Of a stretch of 64,000 nt of DNA, positions 48,151 through 62,400 are shown in pieces. The stretch comes from Gymnogyps californianus (lineage: Eukaryota > Chordata > Aves > Accipitriformes > Cathartidae): the NCBI RefSeq assembly GCF_018139145.2, contig NC_059483.1, forward strand, positions 1,923,001 to 1,987,000. Direction: 5' to 3'. The translations under genes were made by a program, and so were the position numbers. The notes beneath the pieces are model-generated. The model was not told the DNA's origin. It did not search any database and saw only the letters and a program-made list of their open reading frames with translations. Positions within the stretch are counted from its first letter, which is position 1. Every line of letters begins with the position of its first letter.

Positions 48151-49541
48151 CGGGAATCAAAGCACAAATTATAATCCTTAGAAGGCTTTCAGAACACAAA
48201 ATAATCTTTGACAAGACAGGTATCGTGAGTGCTGTCATTTAATGTGCGTGATCCATCATGAAGGAAAGAGTTCTGAAGAGCCCAAAGCATCTGTCAGTCA
48301 AGTACCAGCTACCGGGCTCAGCCTTACCAACCGTCCCTCCGTCCAAGTAGAGCTTTAGACATGCATGTCCAGTAATAACAGACGTGGCTAACATTGAGGA
48401 TTAGACTTGAAAATGACAGAAACAAGAGATTCCAAAAGGAAATGTTCCAGTCTTGCTAAAATTCACTCTCTCATTGCCAAGCCTACGACTTTTCGAGGCA
48501 GGTCCAGAAGGCTTTTGGCACAAACTTGAAACACTGGATCTGGGCATCTGAAAGCAAAACTGGAGCACCTAAATTCAGGCTTCAAAATAAAGACAGATTA
48601 ACTTCTAGAAGCGCCGAGGGTCAGCAAGGAAAAGTGCAGTTCCACACTCCCAGGAACCAGACAGCTCTTATTGTAAGTGCAGTAAAAGCTCCCCAAAGTG
48701 CACTCCCACCAAAGTGTAGACTGGGTTGCTTTGCACATATTCAGTAGTCTGTCTTCCATGAGAGCTACCCGATGTTTTCTCTTGGTCAACTAATGCAGTA
48801 CATTATGAAAAGCTTTCTAAATATTTGTATGTAAAAATGTTTGCACACCACAGGAATGCAGGCTATGCCAAAGGTTACAAAATGATCAGGCGTTCATGTC
48901 AGGAAAGCGATGGCACTTCTGCATTGATGTCTCGACATTTTAAATAAAACTGTGGCTGAACTACTGAAGGTCATTAACGTATACTTCAGCCTTTTGGCTT
49001 TCTTATAAATGGGCTTAAAGACATACAGTGTCTTATATGTAGAACGAAATCTGATAAAGCATTTAAAGATCCTTCGCTCAAGGCAAGACCTGAACAGAGG
49101 CAGCAGGGGCAAAGACCTACAGCATTTGGGGGCTGACCTACTGCAGAGGCTGAGGGCTTCGCCAAGATTTTTCTAGGTCTGCCTGAAGATGCTGATTCTC
49201 CTGACCTCCGTGGAGACTCATCTGAAGGGCTTTTGTTCTGCAGCTTTTTCATCTACTGATTTTTACGAGAAAATCAGTTTGCCTGGAAGCAAAGTACAAT
49301 GGAGAACTTCACTGTGTCTTTTCTGGTGTCATAGATTAATTTTAATTCTGCTGAGAAATGGGGTTTTCCCTTCATAAAATAACAATCTTCTCAAGCAGCA
49401 TGACATGAAGTGTTTTGATTTCACATAGCCCTGAAAATGCTTTTCATTCCTATTGCACAGAAAGCTTCCATGCTGTTCCTAGGAGATTGCAAGCTGAAGT
49501 TCAGCGTTCCTTGTTGTGCCAAAGTGATGCAAAAGGTGTAT

Positions 49542-49558
49542 GGGGGTGGGGGGGGGGG
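49542..49558 (+). repeat. interrupted G run
   Basis: G5, one T, then G11 (49548-49558). Simple repeat. Confidence 0.9.
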
Positions 49559-51663
49559 TGTTAAGTTGCCATAACTGTGTCTTTCTCATACTGTCAAAAA
49601 GTAATTGTAAATCTCAAAACCTGAGGTGGAAATAACATGCTGAAATATCACTGAAATCTCTGACCAAACTCACCTGTAGGACTGACTTATTCCCTTCTTC
49701 AGTTTTGCAAAATCAGACCAAAACAATGTATTGCATATGAGATTGGCTGCATCATGTTAACTTTTTTCCCCTGGCTTATGTCAAGGAACTCTAAAGTCAG
49801 CCTAAATTTGGAAGTTTACCGTTACTTGCAAAATTAAAACATCCTGGGTAGAGAAAGTCTGTTCATCTACTTTCTAATACCATTATGAAATCAGTTATCA
49901 ATCCAGAAATCAGTTACAAGGAATTGTATAAATAGATAAAATAAAATAAATAAAAAACCAGTCTCCTTGCCTTTTAGGATTTATAGGCATCTTTTAAACC
50001 TATCTTCATAAACCTTCATAACCTTCATTCAACAAAATACAAGTCTTCTTTGAAGGAAGCAAAGAAAAGAGCTGTTGTACCTTCTCACACCTCTACAAAG
50101 CGTGGAACCTTGCTCCTTCATTTTGCCCATTGACTACCTTATTACTCTCCTTACTTAAAAAGTTTCCTACTTTATTATTGCCTGATTTAAAGAAGAGCTA
50201 ATCCAGAGCTGTGAAATCAGATCCAGTTGATCTGGAGGCAGCTGTACCAATTCTTTGAAAAATCAGACACATAACAGTCAACACATTTTCTAGTCCTACA
50301 GAAAACCTCTATCCAGCCTCCAGAACGGACTCACCACTTCCAGCAGTGAACACCACAGACATGCTACTTGTAGTAATATTTCCTGGCACAACATTTTTCT
50401 TTTTTCTTTTTCAGTAGATTTGATTTCTTCAGTATTAAAGTTTTCTTTCCCTTCTGTTTAAGGACAGTGTGACAGGATGGAGAGCATACTTATAACTTCA
50501 CTCAGCTGCTCCTTTCAACTTTCCAGCCGCAAACACTAATTCTGTTCTCATTTTCCTTGCTGTGACTCACAAGCATCTTCATGTGCTTCACAGGTCATCT
50601 CTCACTCTTAGTTACAAGAGAAAACAGCAGAGAACAAATCTATTGCCCGAGTTAATAGAAGAGTCCTTCGGTGCAGAACGCCCTCAGGTTTTCTGGGGAA
50701 AGGCAACGCAGATGAGCACGATCACAAACAGTGCTGCTGGGGCACGTACGAAGGAGACTCTCTGCTCCGACGCTGCAATGGAGCTATACATTAGCACTCT
50801 TCTCCAGCATCACCGACTCCAGCCCCTGCAGGGGCACCATCAGGAAAGATCTTGCTTTGGTCTTGAATGAAACCCCATTTTCTCTATAGCTGTAGGGCTG
50901 AAATTCTCAGCTGTATTCATCCCTATAGCATCCAGTGTCACCCCACAGAAGCCAGTGTAGTTTTTCCCAGCACACAAGAACCAGAGCAAACTAGGACTTC
51001 AAATCCAACTTATTACAAATGCAAATAATTCCCGTGTAAGTGTTCATCAGTTATTATTGTCCCTAAGTCTGCTTTGAGCTCTACTTTCCTGCTGAGGTCT
51101 TTATATTACGTAGTGCTTGCTTTGGCCAAACACATCTAATATTTCAGGATTCCTCATGGAACTACAGTTGCTTTTTCATATTTTTTCCTCTTTATGTTAA
51201 TTTTCCTCTTCACACACATTTGCAGTCTCTGAAGAGAAAAGGGGTGAAGAAGAAAGGTGAAAATGTTTTTAGACCTATAGCAATCAATAAAAGCAATGCT
51301 ACAGAAGCCAGCGTGTTCCCTACTGCATTGCCTCCCCTTGAAATATTGATACTGTTGTGGCAGATCTTTTTTCCTTCCTCCTGCTTTTTGAAAATACAGA
51401 TAATATAAATGTTCCCATTAGCAAGAAATATGTCACATCAAAATTAATGGTATTCAGCCAATAACAATGCTACTCTCTGGCTGTCAAGTTAACTCAATTT
51501 TAGGTTAGCAGAGCAATTCTGCCATCCAAATCTTATTCAGAGACAGAGATGAATTAAGGCGATTCTCACAGGCTATACACCCATGAAAAGTGTGCCCTAG
51601 ATCTGAGTGATTACCTGGGAGCCTTTCACTTGCACAATACTCTTTTTATTCCAGTGCTGGGCA

Positions 51664-51782
51664 AGATTCTGATCCCAGTAAGAGATCTGCACATCTGCAG
51701 TAGCTCACGACTCCAGGGTAAATCTGGAGAAACGGGAATGAAGTTACTTCACCTTTTCACTGGTTAGAAGGGATCAGAATCT
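51664..51782. mobile_element. palindromic MITE with perfect 13-bp terminal inverted repeats
   Basis: The left end AGATTCTGATCCC (51664-51676) is exactly the reverse complement of the right end GGGATCAGAATCT (51770-51782). The interior includes GGTAAATCTGGAGAAAC and ATGAAGTTACTTC, resembling the GTAAATCTGGAGTAACTCC and TTGAAGTCAATGGAGTTAC parts of an old amniote palindromic element. Too small to encode a transposase; any mobility would have needed one supplied elsewhere. Confidence 0.6.
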
Positions 51783-52399
51783 GCTGTGTATATGTTTGAT
51801 CATTAAGTCTTGCTTTACTTAGTTTTGTGTCTTAAAAGGAGACTAGTATCTTCAAAATAGTCTTTGACCCCAGCAAAAAACCCTCTTTTTATCGAAATAT
51901 TCAACAGCAAGTAAAATACTTGTTAAGACAACTCAGATAAGAGATTTTTTTTTTTGCTTGCCTTTCTTTTTTAAAAAGTACTATCAAAAGATAAAAATGT
52001 GTTAGCAGTTTTACTAAGCTGAAGCAAGGCCAAAATGCAGGCATCTGTTACAACCTCCAAGAATGACATTAAATCTTTATTATAAAAAAATGTTACAGAC
52101 AGACCAATGCTCAAGGGTGATTAAGTGACTAAATCATTTAATATGAGCAGCATATGTTTCACTGACTAGCAGTGGACAAAGGGAATGTGAAATAAGGTTG
52201 CAAGCAGAAACGCCCATAATGACACGGGCATAAACCTACCTAAATACTCTGGGTACAACAACAAAAATATGACTGTGTTCATACATGATTATAGGCAAAT
52301 TAGTAGTGCCAAAAGCTCCTGTAATACAAAGATCCAACATTAACGATCATAAAACACAGCTATCCATGCTCCAATCACTTTAAGCGTTTCATAAAGCTT

Positions 52400-52500
52400 C
52401 CAGTGGTATTTTGAAAAGTGCCTAGGCACTTACCTCCTGTTGATATGATTAAGTAAATACTTCTGGCAATTATATTGGGTGTCTACATGCCTTTAAAAAT
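52400..52500. mobile_element. possible ancient MITE-like relic with a 16-bp palindrome
   Basis: ATTTTGAAAAGTGCC leads into the perfect 16-bp palindrome AAGTGCCTAGGCACTT (52416-52431). The order resembles the same old repeat proposed for 30888-30990. Boundaries are approximate. Confidence 0.35.
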
Positions 52501-54124
52501 AAGTTTGCTGGAGCTGACTATGTGGATAACTCGATCAATGCAATAACTTTTAGTTCAACATAAGTCTCCTCTCAGAATAAATTTCTCCTCACCAGGGCTA
52601 TCCTAGCTTAAATATTACAGTTTAAATTCAGTCCAGAATTTATACTGGAAAAACCCTTCCTTGCTTAGGAAACAGGTTCTCTCTTCTAGCATCAACTCTT
52701 TTGGCATCCTGGCTTAACTGTGGTCAGAGTTTCCTCCAGGTCCCTAGTTGTGCTGGGAATTCTTGATGATTTCTTTTAAATTTCAGTTAGCAACTTCATG
52801 TATGCATCTTTGAGTCATGTCAAGAAAAGATATTTTCTCAGTTTCACCGATGTTGACCAGTACTGGTTTCCATTATCCTGCCAAGCAGAATTCATAGGTG
52901 AAGTACACTGATTAAAACCTCAGAAAGGAGGCAGCCTGACAGAGCAAATATGTTTAATAATTACATTACATTTACTTTCTCTTGCGTACATTTGGCTGAA
53001 GATTATTGGAGTTTTGGCTGGTTTTAAATCAGTACCTTGAATCGTTTCTGCAAGATATTTTGTATTGCAGGTATTTTTTATTTCCCTCTGTGGGAAAGAA
53101 TTTTGTTACCTTTTCACTTTCATTGGAGCTTCAGAACAATTCCTGCTCTGTGTTACAGAGATGAAACTCTGCAGTAACTCCCTGAAGATCAATCAGTAGC
53201 CTTACTCCAGATTTAGAGAGTGTAACCAAAACCAGTACCCAGGCATATAGTAATTAGCTTACAGTCACAGCAAAACCTGGAAAGCCATGCAACTTTTCCA
53301 CTTGGTTTCCTGTAAACGTTGTCTTTAACCAATTACTGATGTTCAGCACCGTAAAGACAAAGAATTATTCTTACAAGAAGGTCATTATGAGAAGTTTAGT
53401 ATGATGCATTTGAAACTAAATAGAAAATAAAAGACTAAACATATAGTGAAGATAATATGTTTCACAGGAATGCATATAAAGAGGGCATGGTTTATTAATC
53501 ACTATATGTCACAGCTTAATGGCAGAAAAAGCAATATTCCATTGGTATTATACTGTGACAAACCAAATTTTCCTACCATAGTCAGTGTGGAGAAAGTAAT
53601 GTGCATCATATTCAGACCTAAATTCAGTAAACAGCTTATTTAGGAGTCTCACTGCCTACATGCACGAACGGCAATTACAAGTCTACTAATGAGAAAGCAA
53701 AGGATAATGTGGTGAAACTTGCTTGTTATTTGCTAAGTTATTGAGCAGCGAACAAAATCAGAGAAAATCTGACTTTCCTTTCTCAAATACCTCCTATTAG
53801 GCCACTCATGAATAAAACAACAGGACATAGTCTTTGAGAAGCAGATCCATGTGCAGACAGAAGAGCAAAATCACAGAAACTGATAGGAATTGTGTCAGAC
53901 AACAGAGCTAACTACGCGCACAGAGAACCACCCATTTTTTTACATTAACTAAGTGATGGCATATGGGCAGAAATTATGGAAAAGCAAGGAAAAATAAGGT
54001 GGGTCTTTGGACTGCTGACCCCTCACCGCTGCCGGGTCCTGGGACACCCATGGTCTATGGCTACTTACCATAAAGCCAACTTTTCTCCTCTGCTACACTG
54101 CTCACCTTACTCTTCTCTCACATT

Positions 54125-54214
54125 AAAAACACAAAAACAACAACAAAAGACTCCAACAACAACAAAAACAACAACAAAAAAACCCACAAAATAAAACCCC
54201 CAAAACCCCAAAAA
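54125..54214 (+). repeat. A-rich (CAA)n / (CAAAA)n low-complexity tract
   Basis: About 90 bases of irregular CAA, CAAAA and CCCAAAA units with no G apart from one AAAAGA interruption. Simple repeat or low complexity. Confidence 0.9.
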
Positions 54215-56368
54215 GCCAGGGAACATGGTGAGTTTGCAGACTTCCACCCCCACCCAACTCACCATTTTTTCCTTCTAGATTGACAAGACTGAATGTGGAG
54301 AGAAAATAAGAAAAAAAAAAAAAGAAAAAAGTTCCAAAGCGGAGGAAAGCCCAATATCTTCACATAAACAGAAAAGCCACGTTAGATAAGTAGACATTGA
54401 TATATAACACCACGTGCAGTACTGGAATTGGGGCAGAGGAAGGAAAGAATGGCTCCAGCAGTGAATTGCTTCTTTATATATTTTCCCAGGGAGGTACAAG
54501 ACAGAAGTCATACTGCCACCAGACAGCTATAGGAATTCCTCACTGTCAGTAAATCTAGCAGCTCCTCAGTCTTGTACTGTGGAAAGTAAAAGTCTATAGG
54601 TTGTAGCTGCACAGGTATGGTGTGCCCATGCATCTGGTCACAACCTTATCATTTTCTGACGATCTCTGTCCCCAAAGGAAAGCAAAGTCGTCCCCAGCTT
54701 CTCAGCAGTTTATTGCAACTGTCATTTTATACAGAGATGGCACTCCAGTTGCCAGGAAATGGTCTATTGGAGCCCATTAAGAAGTCTGAGAGATGGTTAA
54801 GCAGTAACTATAAAACAACCCAAGACACACTAAGTCAATCTTTTTATAGACACTGGTTGAAATCTCCTAGCAATATACATTAATTGAAATAGAACAAAAA
54901 CTATTACCAGGAGAAACTAGTAAACTGCTCTTGTTTCTAAATTTAAAATTCGGCTACATACCTTCTAATATATTTTTTTCTTTAAGGTATATTTTACAAC
55001 TACCTTCTTCACTGTAGGTAGATGCGTCTGTTCATACATGTATATGAGCGCGATGGAACTAGATCTTTGTTAATGTGATGACACAGTATTCCATGAGTAA
55101 CCAAGTAACTTTGGCAGATGGCCTCAGCTGCACAGCGGCAGCAGTCTCACAGCTGTTCAAGTACCTACAGAACTCCTAGAAAGGTCCAACTTCCCTCCCT
55201 TTTCCCTTCACTCCTCTTAAGGTAACTAATAAAGTGCAAGGAATTCAAAGACTAGCCCCAGCGTTTCTTTCTCTGATACAGCGCCAGGAGAAGACGACAT
55301 ATTTGTTCAACCCTTATTTGCATTCCTGAGCACCAGCTTGGTTCTGACAGCCACCGCCATGCTGAGACTCCACACAGTTAAGCGCATGATTACTGAGCAT
55401 CAGAGTCTCACTCTTGGAGAGATGCCACTCATACAGCTCGCTCGCTCCGGCTACTAAAACCTTGTAGACAGCTTTCCATTAATTATACAGAAGAAATGTT
55501 GTGGCTTGGCAAGATTTCAGAGGCCATAACAAGACCAGACTATGAGGATAAAGACTTCAGTCTGCCTCCACAAAAAAATTCACCTTAGCTAAGCATAAAG
55601 GTATGCTGGATACTCCTCATGGAAATCTCACTTTTGCATCGGCATTGCTTTGGAGAGGATGAAGTACTGACTCCCAAGATTTTTGCAGCAAACGCAACAG
55701 GTTGCCAGAAAAGCGAGTTCTGCAAGAAGATCACGATCCACAACCAATAATAAGCATCTTCCATCCATCTTCCAATGGAAGATCACATTACTAATAATTA
55801 ATATCATGAATTAATAAAATGAAATCTGAGAGCAATGGGTTCAAAGCAGAGACTCAGAGCATCTCTTCTTGATGTTCTCAAATTCTGCTCATCTTCAGAA
55901 AACTCGCTACCTGAAAGGCTCTCAGAGTATATTAGATCCACGTCTCCTCTACACAACAGATACACGCCAGGAGGTAATCCCAGTGAGTGAAGCTAACTCT
56001 TGAGATCAAAACTTTCCCTATAGCTTTCATTTTCCTTTGACATACACCACATCATAGACAATTCCACTATTGTTTAAGAGAAAATTGCTCCACCAAGCCT
56101 TGCAAGCGAGAGTAAAAATATGGGGGAAAATAAACAGTAAATTGTGATGAAGAAAAAACAAAATTAGATGTAGAATTGCTGTGGGCTCACCATACTTTTA
56201 AAAATTTGACAACTACCACTAAAGAGTGATCTTCTAAGACAAGAGAAATATTGGAACACACAGAGTTTCTGTTTTGCTGTATTTCTGCAAAAAGAAAACT
56301 ACTTCTGTTTATATGCTCTGCAGGAATCTATTTGTGATTCTATTTTCTTCTTTCTCCCCTTCTCCTCC

Positions 56369-56384
56369 TTTTTTTTTTTTTTTT
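56369..56384 (+). repeat. T16 homopolymer in a pyrimidine-rich stretch
   Basis: T16 follows a CT-rich tract (about 56340-56368). The pyrimidine tract could act as a splice acceptor tract, but no good exon follows. Confidence 0.9.
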
Positions 56385-59300
56385 GTTTTAAGTTCAAATA
56401 TACTCCATTCAAAGACTGACAGTAAAATCAGGAACTGATTGGAACAGTTCTGAATAACACACTTCGGTAAAATAATCCCAGAAACCAACAGGCAATGTAA
56501 GAGGTATAAATGTAAACTAAGTTGCTCCTGGTTTTACACCTATAGTACAGCATATATAAAGTCTAAGAGAAATTGAATTATAATATCATTCTTGTCAAGC
56601 CAGTGAAGAACATTTATTTTTATATAAGGTGGAAATATAAAATGGGCATTTGTTTTATGAGCCACGGAACAAAGAAGAACTGTTTTCTATCTTAGACTAA
56701 GATTAAAATGACCAGTGATGTGCAGATTTTTTTTTACAATGATTTTTTTATTTAACCATGACTATTCCTTGAGTAATTGTTCACCATTTATGACCTATTT
56801 GATTGCCTATCTTTGACTCCACACACTTAAGTATAAACTTAACTTCATACATAGATGTCAACGGGACTGTTCTTGGAACTGAGTTACGCAATCAGGTCGA
56901 TGCTTTGGAAGATCAGTGCCCTTTGTGTCAAAACACCAGCAGATACCAAACACCTGAGCAGTCCTCCCAGCTGAACATGGGACAGAAGTAGCCTTGATAA
57001 CATATCATGAGCAAAAATTCAAAAAAAATAAGACATACTCACTGAGTTGAGTCATGTACTACAGCACCAGGAACAAAAACAAGATGAGAAATCTAGTGGC
57101 ACCCTCTATCATGCACAAGATCTGACAACATTATCACAATAGCTCCTTTTGATTTTAAAAATGTATGAAGAGATGATAAAGTGGTACTTGGAGAAGACAT
57201 ACTGACATTTCAGGAAGGGCCATAAAACTTGTTCAGTGTGGCAAGGTGTCATATATATCTCCACTTCCAGAATAATACAATAAGTATTAAAAAAAAAAAA
57301 TCAAAGTTGTAATATGTAAGAACTACTTATTGATGTTGCATTGTTAATATTTTATGTTAAGATTATAATCAGCAAGGTGCAGAGCACCTCTTCCTAGGAC
57401 CAGTTCTTCTTAGATGCCAAGGTCAAGATTGGTTAAAAACACCGCAACATTCGTTAAGACTGAAATACCATCCCCTGTGAAGAAAGTAGAAATTTCACCA
57501 ATGATTTCTTTCCAATCAGAATTATACTGAGTTGTTAAAAAGAAAATATTCCATGTGTTGTACATTACATTTTTACCTGTGAAAACTTTGCTGGCATGAA
57601 AGTGTGGACTTTTAATTTTTGTTAACGATACAAGTGGAGTTAAGACACCATAACAGAACCTTATATAATTCAAAATAGTTTTCCATTGTCATACTAAAAC
57701 TTTGAATGAACTGGTAAAGCAGCTCTACTTACTCTTAAGCACAGTAGCCAAAATCCTCATAAAGGTCAGTGGGCAGGAACTCTTCCCAGCAGCTTTTAGC
57801 CCACCGCTTGCCATGCGACCACTTTTAAAAATTAACTCCATGCATTTTCATATGAAATATTCACAAGCAGACAATTAACACTTGTTTTTCTTAAAATTGC
57901 ATGACCTTGTGAATGTCCTCTAATTTTAAAGCAAAAAATCACAGTTAGATTTGCAGGAAAAAACACTATCTTAAATACAATTTTTTGAAGCTTTTGGATC
58001 CTTTAGCTTTGAAAGAAAAGCAGAAGGTTGTCAGATGGATCTGAGTTACACACGTTTCTGAAGGAATCCATTTCTCTAGTTAAATATTAGTATAAGAGAC
58101 TGATAAATTTCCCTGAGTTTAATACATCTTTTATTTCAATTAAAGCCTGAGTACATTCTATTACTATGGTGATCGTTTCAAACCTTTCTCCATTTCCTGT
58201 AGTTCTAGGGTTTTATTGTATAACACTCTTTATGCTTGGATACAGCTCCTGGCTGTTAGCAAGCAAACTGGGCTTAATTTCCAGGGCCAGTACTAACATT
58301 AACAACTTATTGCTTTCACACAAACTGAAGAACCATTAGAAATTTACGTTTCATTTTGTCTTTTCAGAAGGCAGTAGCTGACAACCTCAGTCCAGAAAGT
58401 TGCAAAATGCTTTAAACTTCACCGCATACAAAAATGGAATAATTGGACATGGTATTTCTTTATCCCTAACTTTACCTATTTACTGCCAAAAACCCTACCT
58501 TCTCTCTACCATCCCTTCATTATATCAGTTATAATTGCTTTCCTGCAGATCTGATCAGGGATACAAAGAAGATAAAGCAGCCTTTAATTTGCCTTCCTGG
58601 AGAATCACTGAGAAACAGATGCCTTCAGGTTTATATACGCTCATTAAAAAGACTTGTTACCTAGGCACACCTGTGTATTCTACCTGCTGCAGCCACAGCC
58701 ACAATTCTTCAACGAGCACACTTCATCATACACTGCAGTTTTAAGATCAACCCGCACAAGGTCTAAAAAAGATCCACTTGAAAAGAAATTATAGGAAAAA
58801 CTGATGATTGCATTTGTCTGGGTTTCTAGTTTTAACCTCAACGATCGTATTAATATTAGGGAAGTTGTGACAGACTTAGAGGTGACACCGCATTATAGAC
58901 AAGATAACTGTTCATCTCTGCCAAAATCAAGCAAGTCAGAAGTAGCCTGACCTAGGTTTCTTACAGGAAGGACAAACATCCACATAGGCCAGTTTATTTC
59001 TCTTCATGTCTATATGGCTCAGGTACTCAAAGTTAATTTGTTTAAAAATATCCTGAGTACCACTGAAAATTATACTGCAGGTTTTAATGGACAAATTCTG
59101 CTCTTAAGTTGACAGTTATAAGCAGGACACACTGCTCTGCACTCACCTTTTCTTGGATATTTGTTTAAATACAGCCATCATATTTAAAATACTCTCATAA
59201 AGCCATGTTGAAATCTCTCATTTTCTGCAAGTACTCTTTCCCTGCAAGACCACTCTCAGCCAACATTAAAATGTAAACTGGTTTGACAGTACATGCCTAG

Positions 59301-59408
59301 ATATGCATTTTGATCCTTTCTGAACAGTTGGGGTAAACAGCAGAGCTCCACAGCAGCTAATGAACCAAAGATAATGACTGGTACTAATTATGATTTACTG
59401 TGTACAAC

Positions 59409-59423
59409 AAAAAAAAAAAAAAA
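59409..59423 (+). repeat. A15 homopolymer
   Basis: Fifteen adenines followed by CCACC; simple repeat. Confidence 0.95.
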
Positions 59424-62400
59424 CCACCAAAACAAAATCCTCCGCTGTGGTTAGTGGAGCATACAAGAAACTGTGGTTTTGCCTAAATGCGAAGCAGCAG
59501 CAACAATGCTGCAGCCAGCGAAAGTCCTATACCCTTTCAGATGTACAGCAGGTAAAGTACAAGTGCTCCGTGGAAGTCGAAGGGCTTCCTTTAGTACAAA
59601 GCCGTGCACTCTGAATCGAGCCCACAATCTTTAAATAGTTTCCCTGGGAATTGTTTCAAGTTTCTGTAACAGCAAGTTTATTGTCACTGCATTTTATGAA
59701 GCAGCCAAACACAAATTGATCCAAGTGATTGGCTCATGATGGCTCCAGCCTATTTGGCATGCTCATTAGGGACGAAGCTGGAATGAACCAGAAGTTTGAC
59801 ACTTTTTCACTTAGTGAAACACTCCGAATGGGATAAAAGATGCCGTGTCTCTTGCTGTGCTTTGTGAGTACGTGTTTTAATGCTTTTATGTACTGCTGCT
59901 CTCTGTTTCATCTTAAGCACATCTTTTATCCTGAAGGTATTCAGCAGCAGGCAGGAGAGCTTAAAGAAAAAGACAGAAAGCTAACAGTGATTTCAGTCCC
60001 ATCATGAAGGTTTCCTTTTTTAAGGATAAGCAGCTTATGCTGACTTTTCTGTGGTGAATCCTCTCCAGCGCAGCTCTCCAAAGAGCATAACAAACCACGG
60101 TGCTTCAGTGGACTTGTGTGTGCACCTGCGTGTGCATGAGTGAGCGTGAGAGTTTGCTATAAGGAGGCACTCAATGAGTCTGTCCCTTCAACTCCCTTCC
60201 AGCCTATATTTACTCACTGCACCAGTGGCTGGTCTCGCTAGAAATAACTTAATGAACACAATAGAAATGTCCTTGCTGTATTGTCATATTCTTTTTACAT
60301 GCCACAATTCTACCCATTTCCATTGGGATTGCTTTCTTATGCTTTATTCTTCTTTCTTTTGTTGAATTGTAAGGTAGAAAAAGTGAAGGCCATTTATAAT
60401 TCAGAGCTGCAGAAAAGACAACATCCTAAGGGCTGCAAAGTCTAGACAGATAACAAACAAAGTTTGGGCAGACCATTCTTCTCTCATGGCTGTGTTTAAG
60501 GATCCAAACATTTTCAGCTCCCACTTTTTCCACCAAAATCCCTTTGACCTTAGTTTTGTACATCTCTAGCTCTACTTCTGGAAGCTTTCCTGTAACTGTT
60601 CCCGTCTCAAGAGCGAGACAAGTCTCAGAGTTATGCTGGGATGGTACTGGGAAAATTTCAAATGCAAAAATTCAAGGAAAGAAATGTGTCCAATCTGATG
60701 GGCACCAGGGCTGAACCTCCCCGACAGCCTTGGGTGCTTCACCCTGCCACAGACCCATCAGTATCAGACCCTGCCTAGATAGGAAATTCAGCCAACTATA
60801 CCCATAGCTCAGAAGTACACTAGGTATAGCTAAAAAGCAATATAACCCTCACTTGTGAGCATTTAGAACTTGATACAACTGTAGGGTTTGCTTTTTTTAA
60901 TTATCTTAAGATGCTTTTCAAAAAATCTAAGCTAAACCGAAAAGACATTTTTACTCCAGACTGAGAAAGTTTACAGAGAAGGTTATGCTTCTATAACTGT
61001 ATTAGCTGCAATTTACGTTTTAAGGCTATACCAAAAATATTTTCTGAACAAAAAAGGTTTTAGTGCAGTACATAAATGGTTGAAATACAGTAGCTATTAC
61101 AGAAACGGAAGGAGGACTACAAATGCCTACATAAATTGATAGCTCCATTTCTCTGTGAGATACACAAGCTGGTGAAATAAACCATGTATTACAGTAATGG
61201 GAGAGCATACGAGCACCTGGATAGATCCATCCGTATGTAAGAAATGTATATGAACTTGTCTCTCCCATTTCCCAAAGCACAAATAATGATTTACTGTTGA
61301 GTTTCAAAAGACGTATCCTCACAAATATGAACTGTCGGGGAAGGCTCTACTGTTAATTCATCAGCAGCATTTTTATTTGTACCAAACAGCAAGGTAACGC
61401 TTCAGAAGAGCTCAGCTACTCCTTCCTAATAACAGAGCCAGACGGCATGCAGGAAACATGCGGGGGTAAAGGAGCAGGTTCGTCCGATTCTTTCAACCCA
61501 TGTAATAATCATCATTAGGTTGACTTACAAAATAAGAACGTTCACCTCTGATGTGCTGTACCATACATAAAATTTCTATGGTTAACGCACTGTGCCTCAG
61601 GCTTTTTTCCCCTTACAGAATTTTATTTTTCTGAATGACATTAGCTACACAAAGATAAAAATGCACTAATTAGCATGCTACCCAGGACTTTCTCTAAAAC
61701 ATGTTGAATATGGTGACTGTAGGAGCAATACAGTTGCACTGACATGCCTCTAGCACACACGCTGTTAGTGCTGTTAATTCCTGTCTTATTGACTACAAAT
61801 TCACTTGTGGACCACCGTATTTGGGAACTGTCAACATTCCTCACTCACCGGCTTGATAGGCAAACATTACCAGCCGATCTAATAATAAAGATGAAGAACT
61901 ATCTGCTCTTACACTGCCACTTATTTTTATTATAGCACTGCTTAGAAACTTGAACTGAGATCAGGGACCTACTTATGCTTTCATTTTTAAATTGAAAGCA
62001 ACTGGTTTTTTGGGTAATAGACCTTAGTTGCATATAATTTACAGCGCATAGTACAAGCATAAGGGGACTGCGTGCCGTGGCTGGGGTCAGCCTTCTGCCA
62101 GCAGCCAGGGGCCAGACCCGCGCTCTGCCCAGGTTGGAAACCAGCAGCCAGGGCTGGAAGGGGCCGGGCAGGGAGCTGTGCAAGGGGACGGGCTTGAAGG
62201 CACAGTTACTCCGACCTTTTATCTAACATAGGATGGGGTGGCTCAACTTCAGCAGCCCCAGAGGCTGGATCTGGGTTTTGGCACTGCACTGGAGGTCTCT
62301 CAATGGAGAGCAACCCACTTCCACCCCTGCAGCAGCAGTTTCGCCTACGGCAACAGCTCCTCCACTCCCAAAGTCCTGCAGAGGCAATAGCTGCTGCAGC

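Larger units (their letters stand above)
43901..51663. other. no gene recognised
   Basis: Mostly AT-rich non-coding DNA with one MIR-like relic and two G runs. The stretch at about 47940-48080 is especially rich in AATTA/TTAAT cores. No recognisable protein in any frame. Confidence 0.55.
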
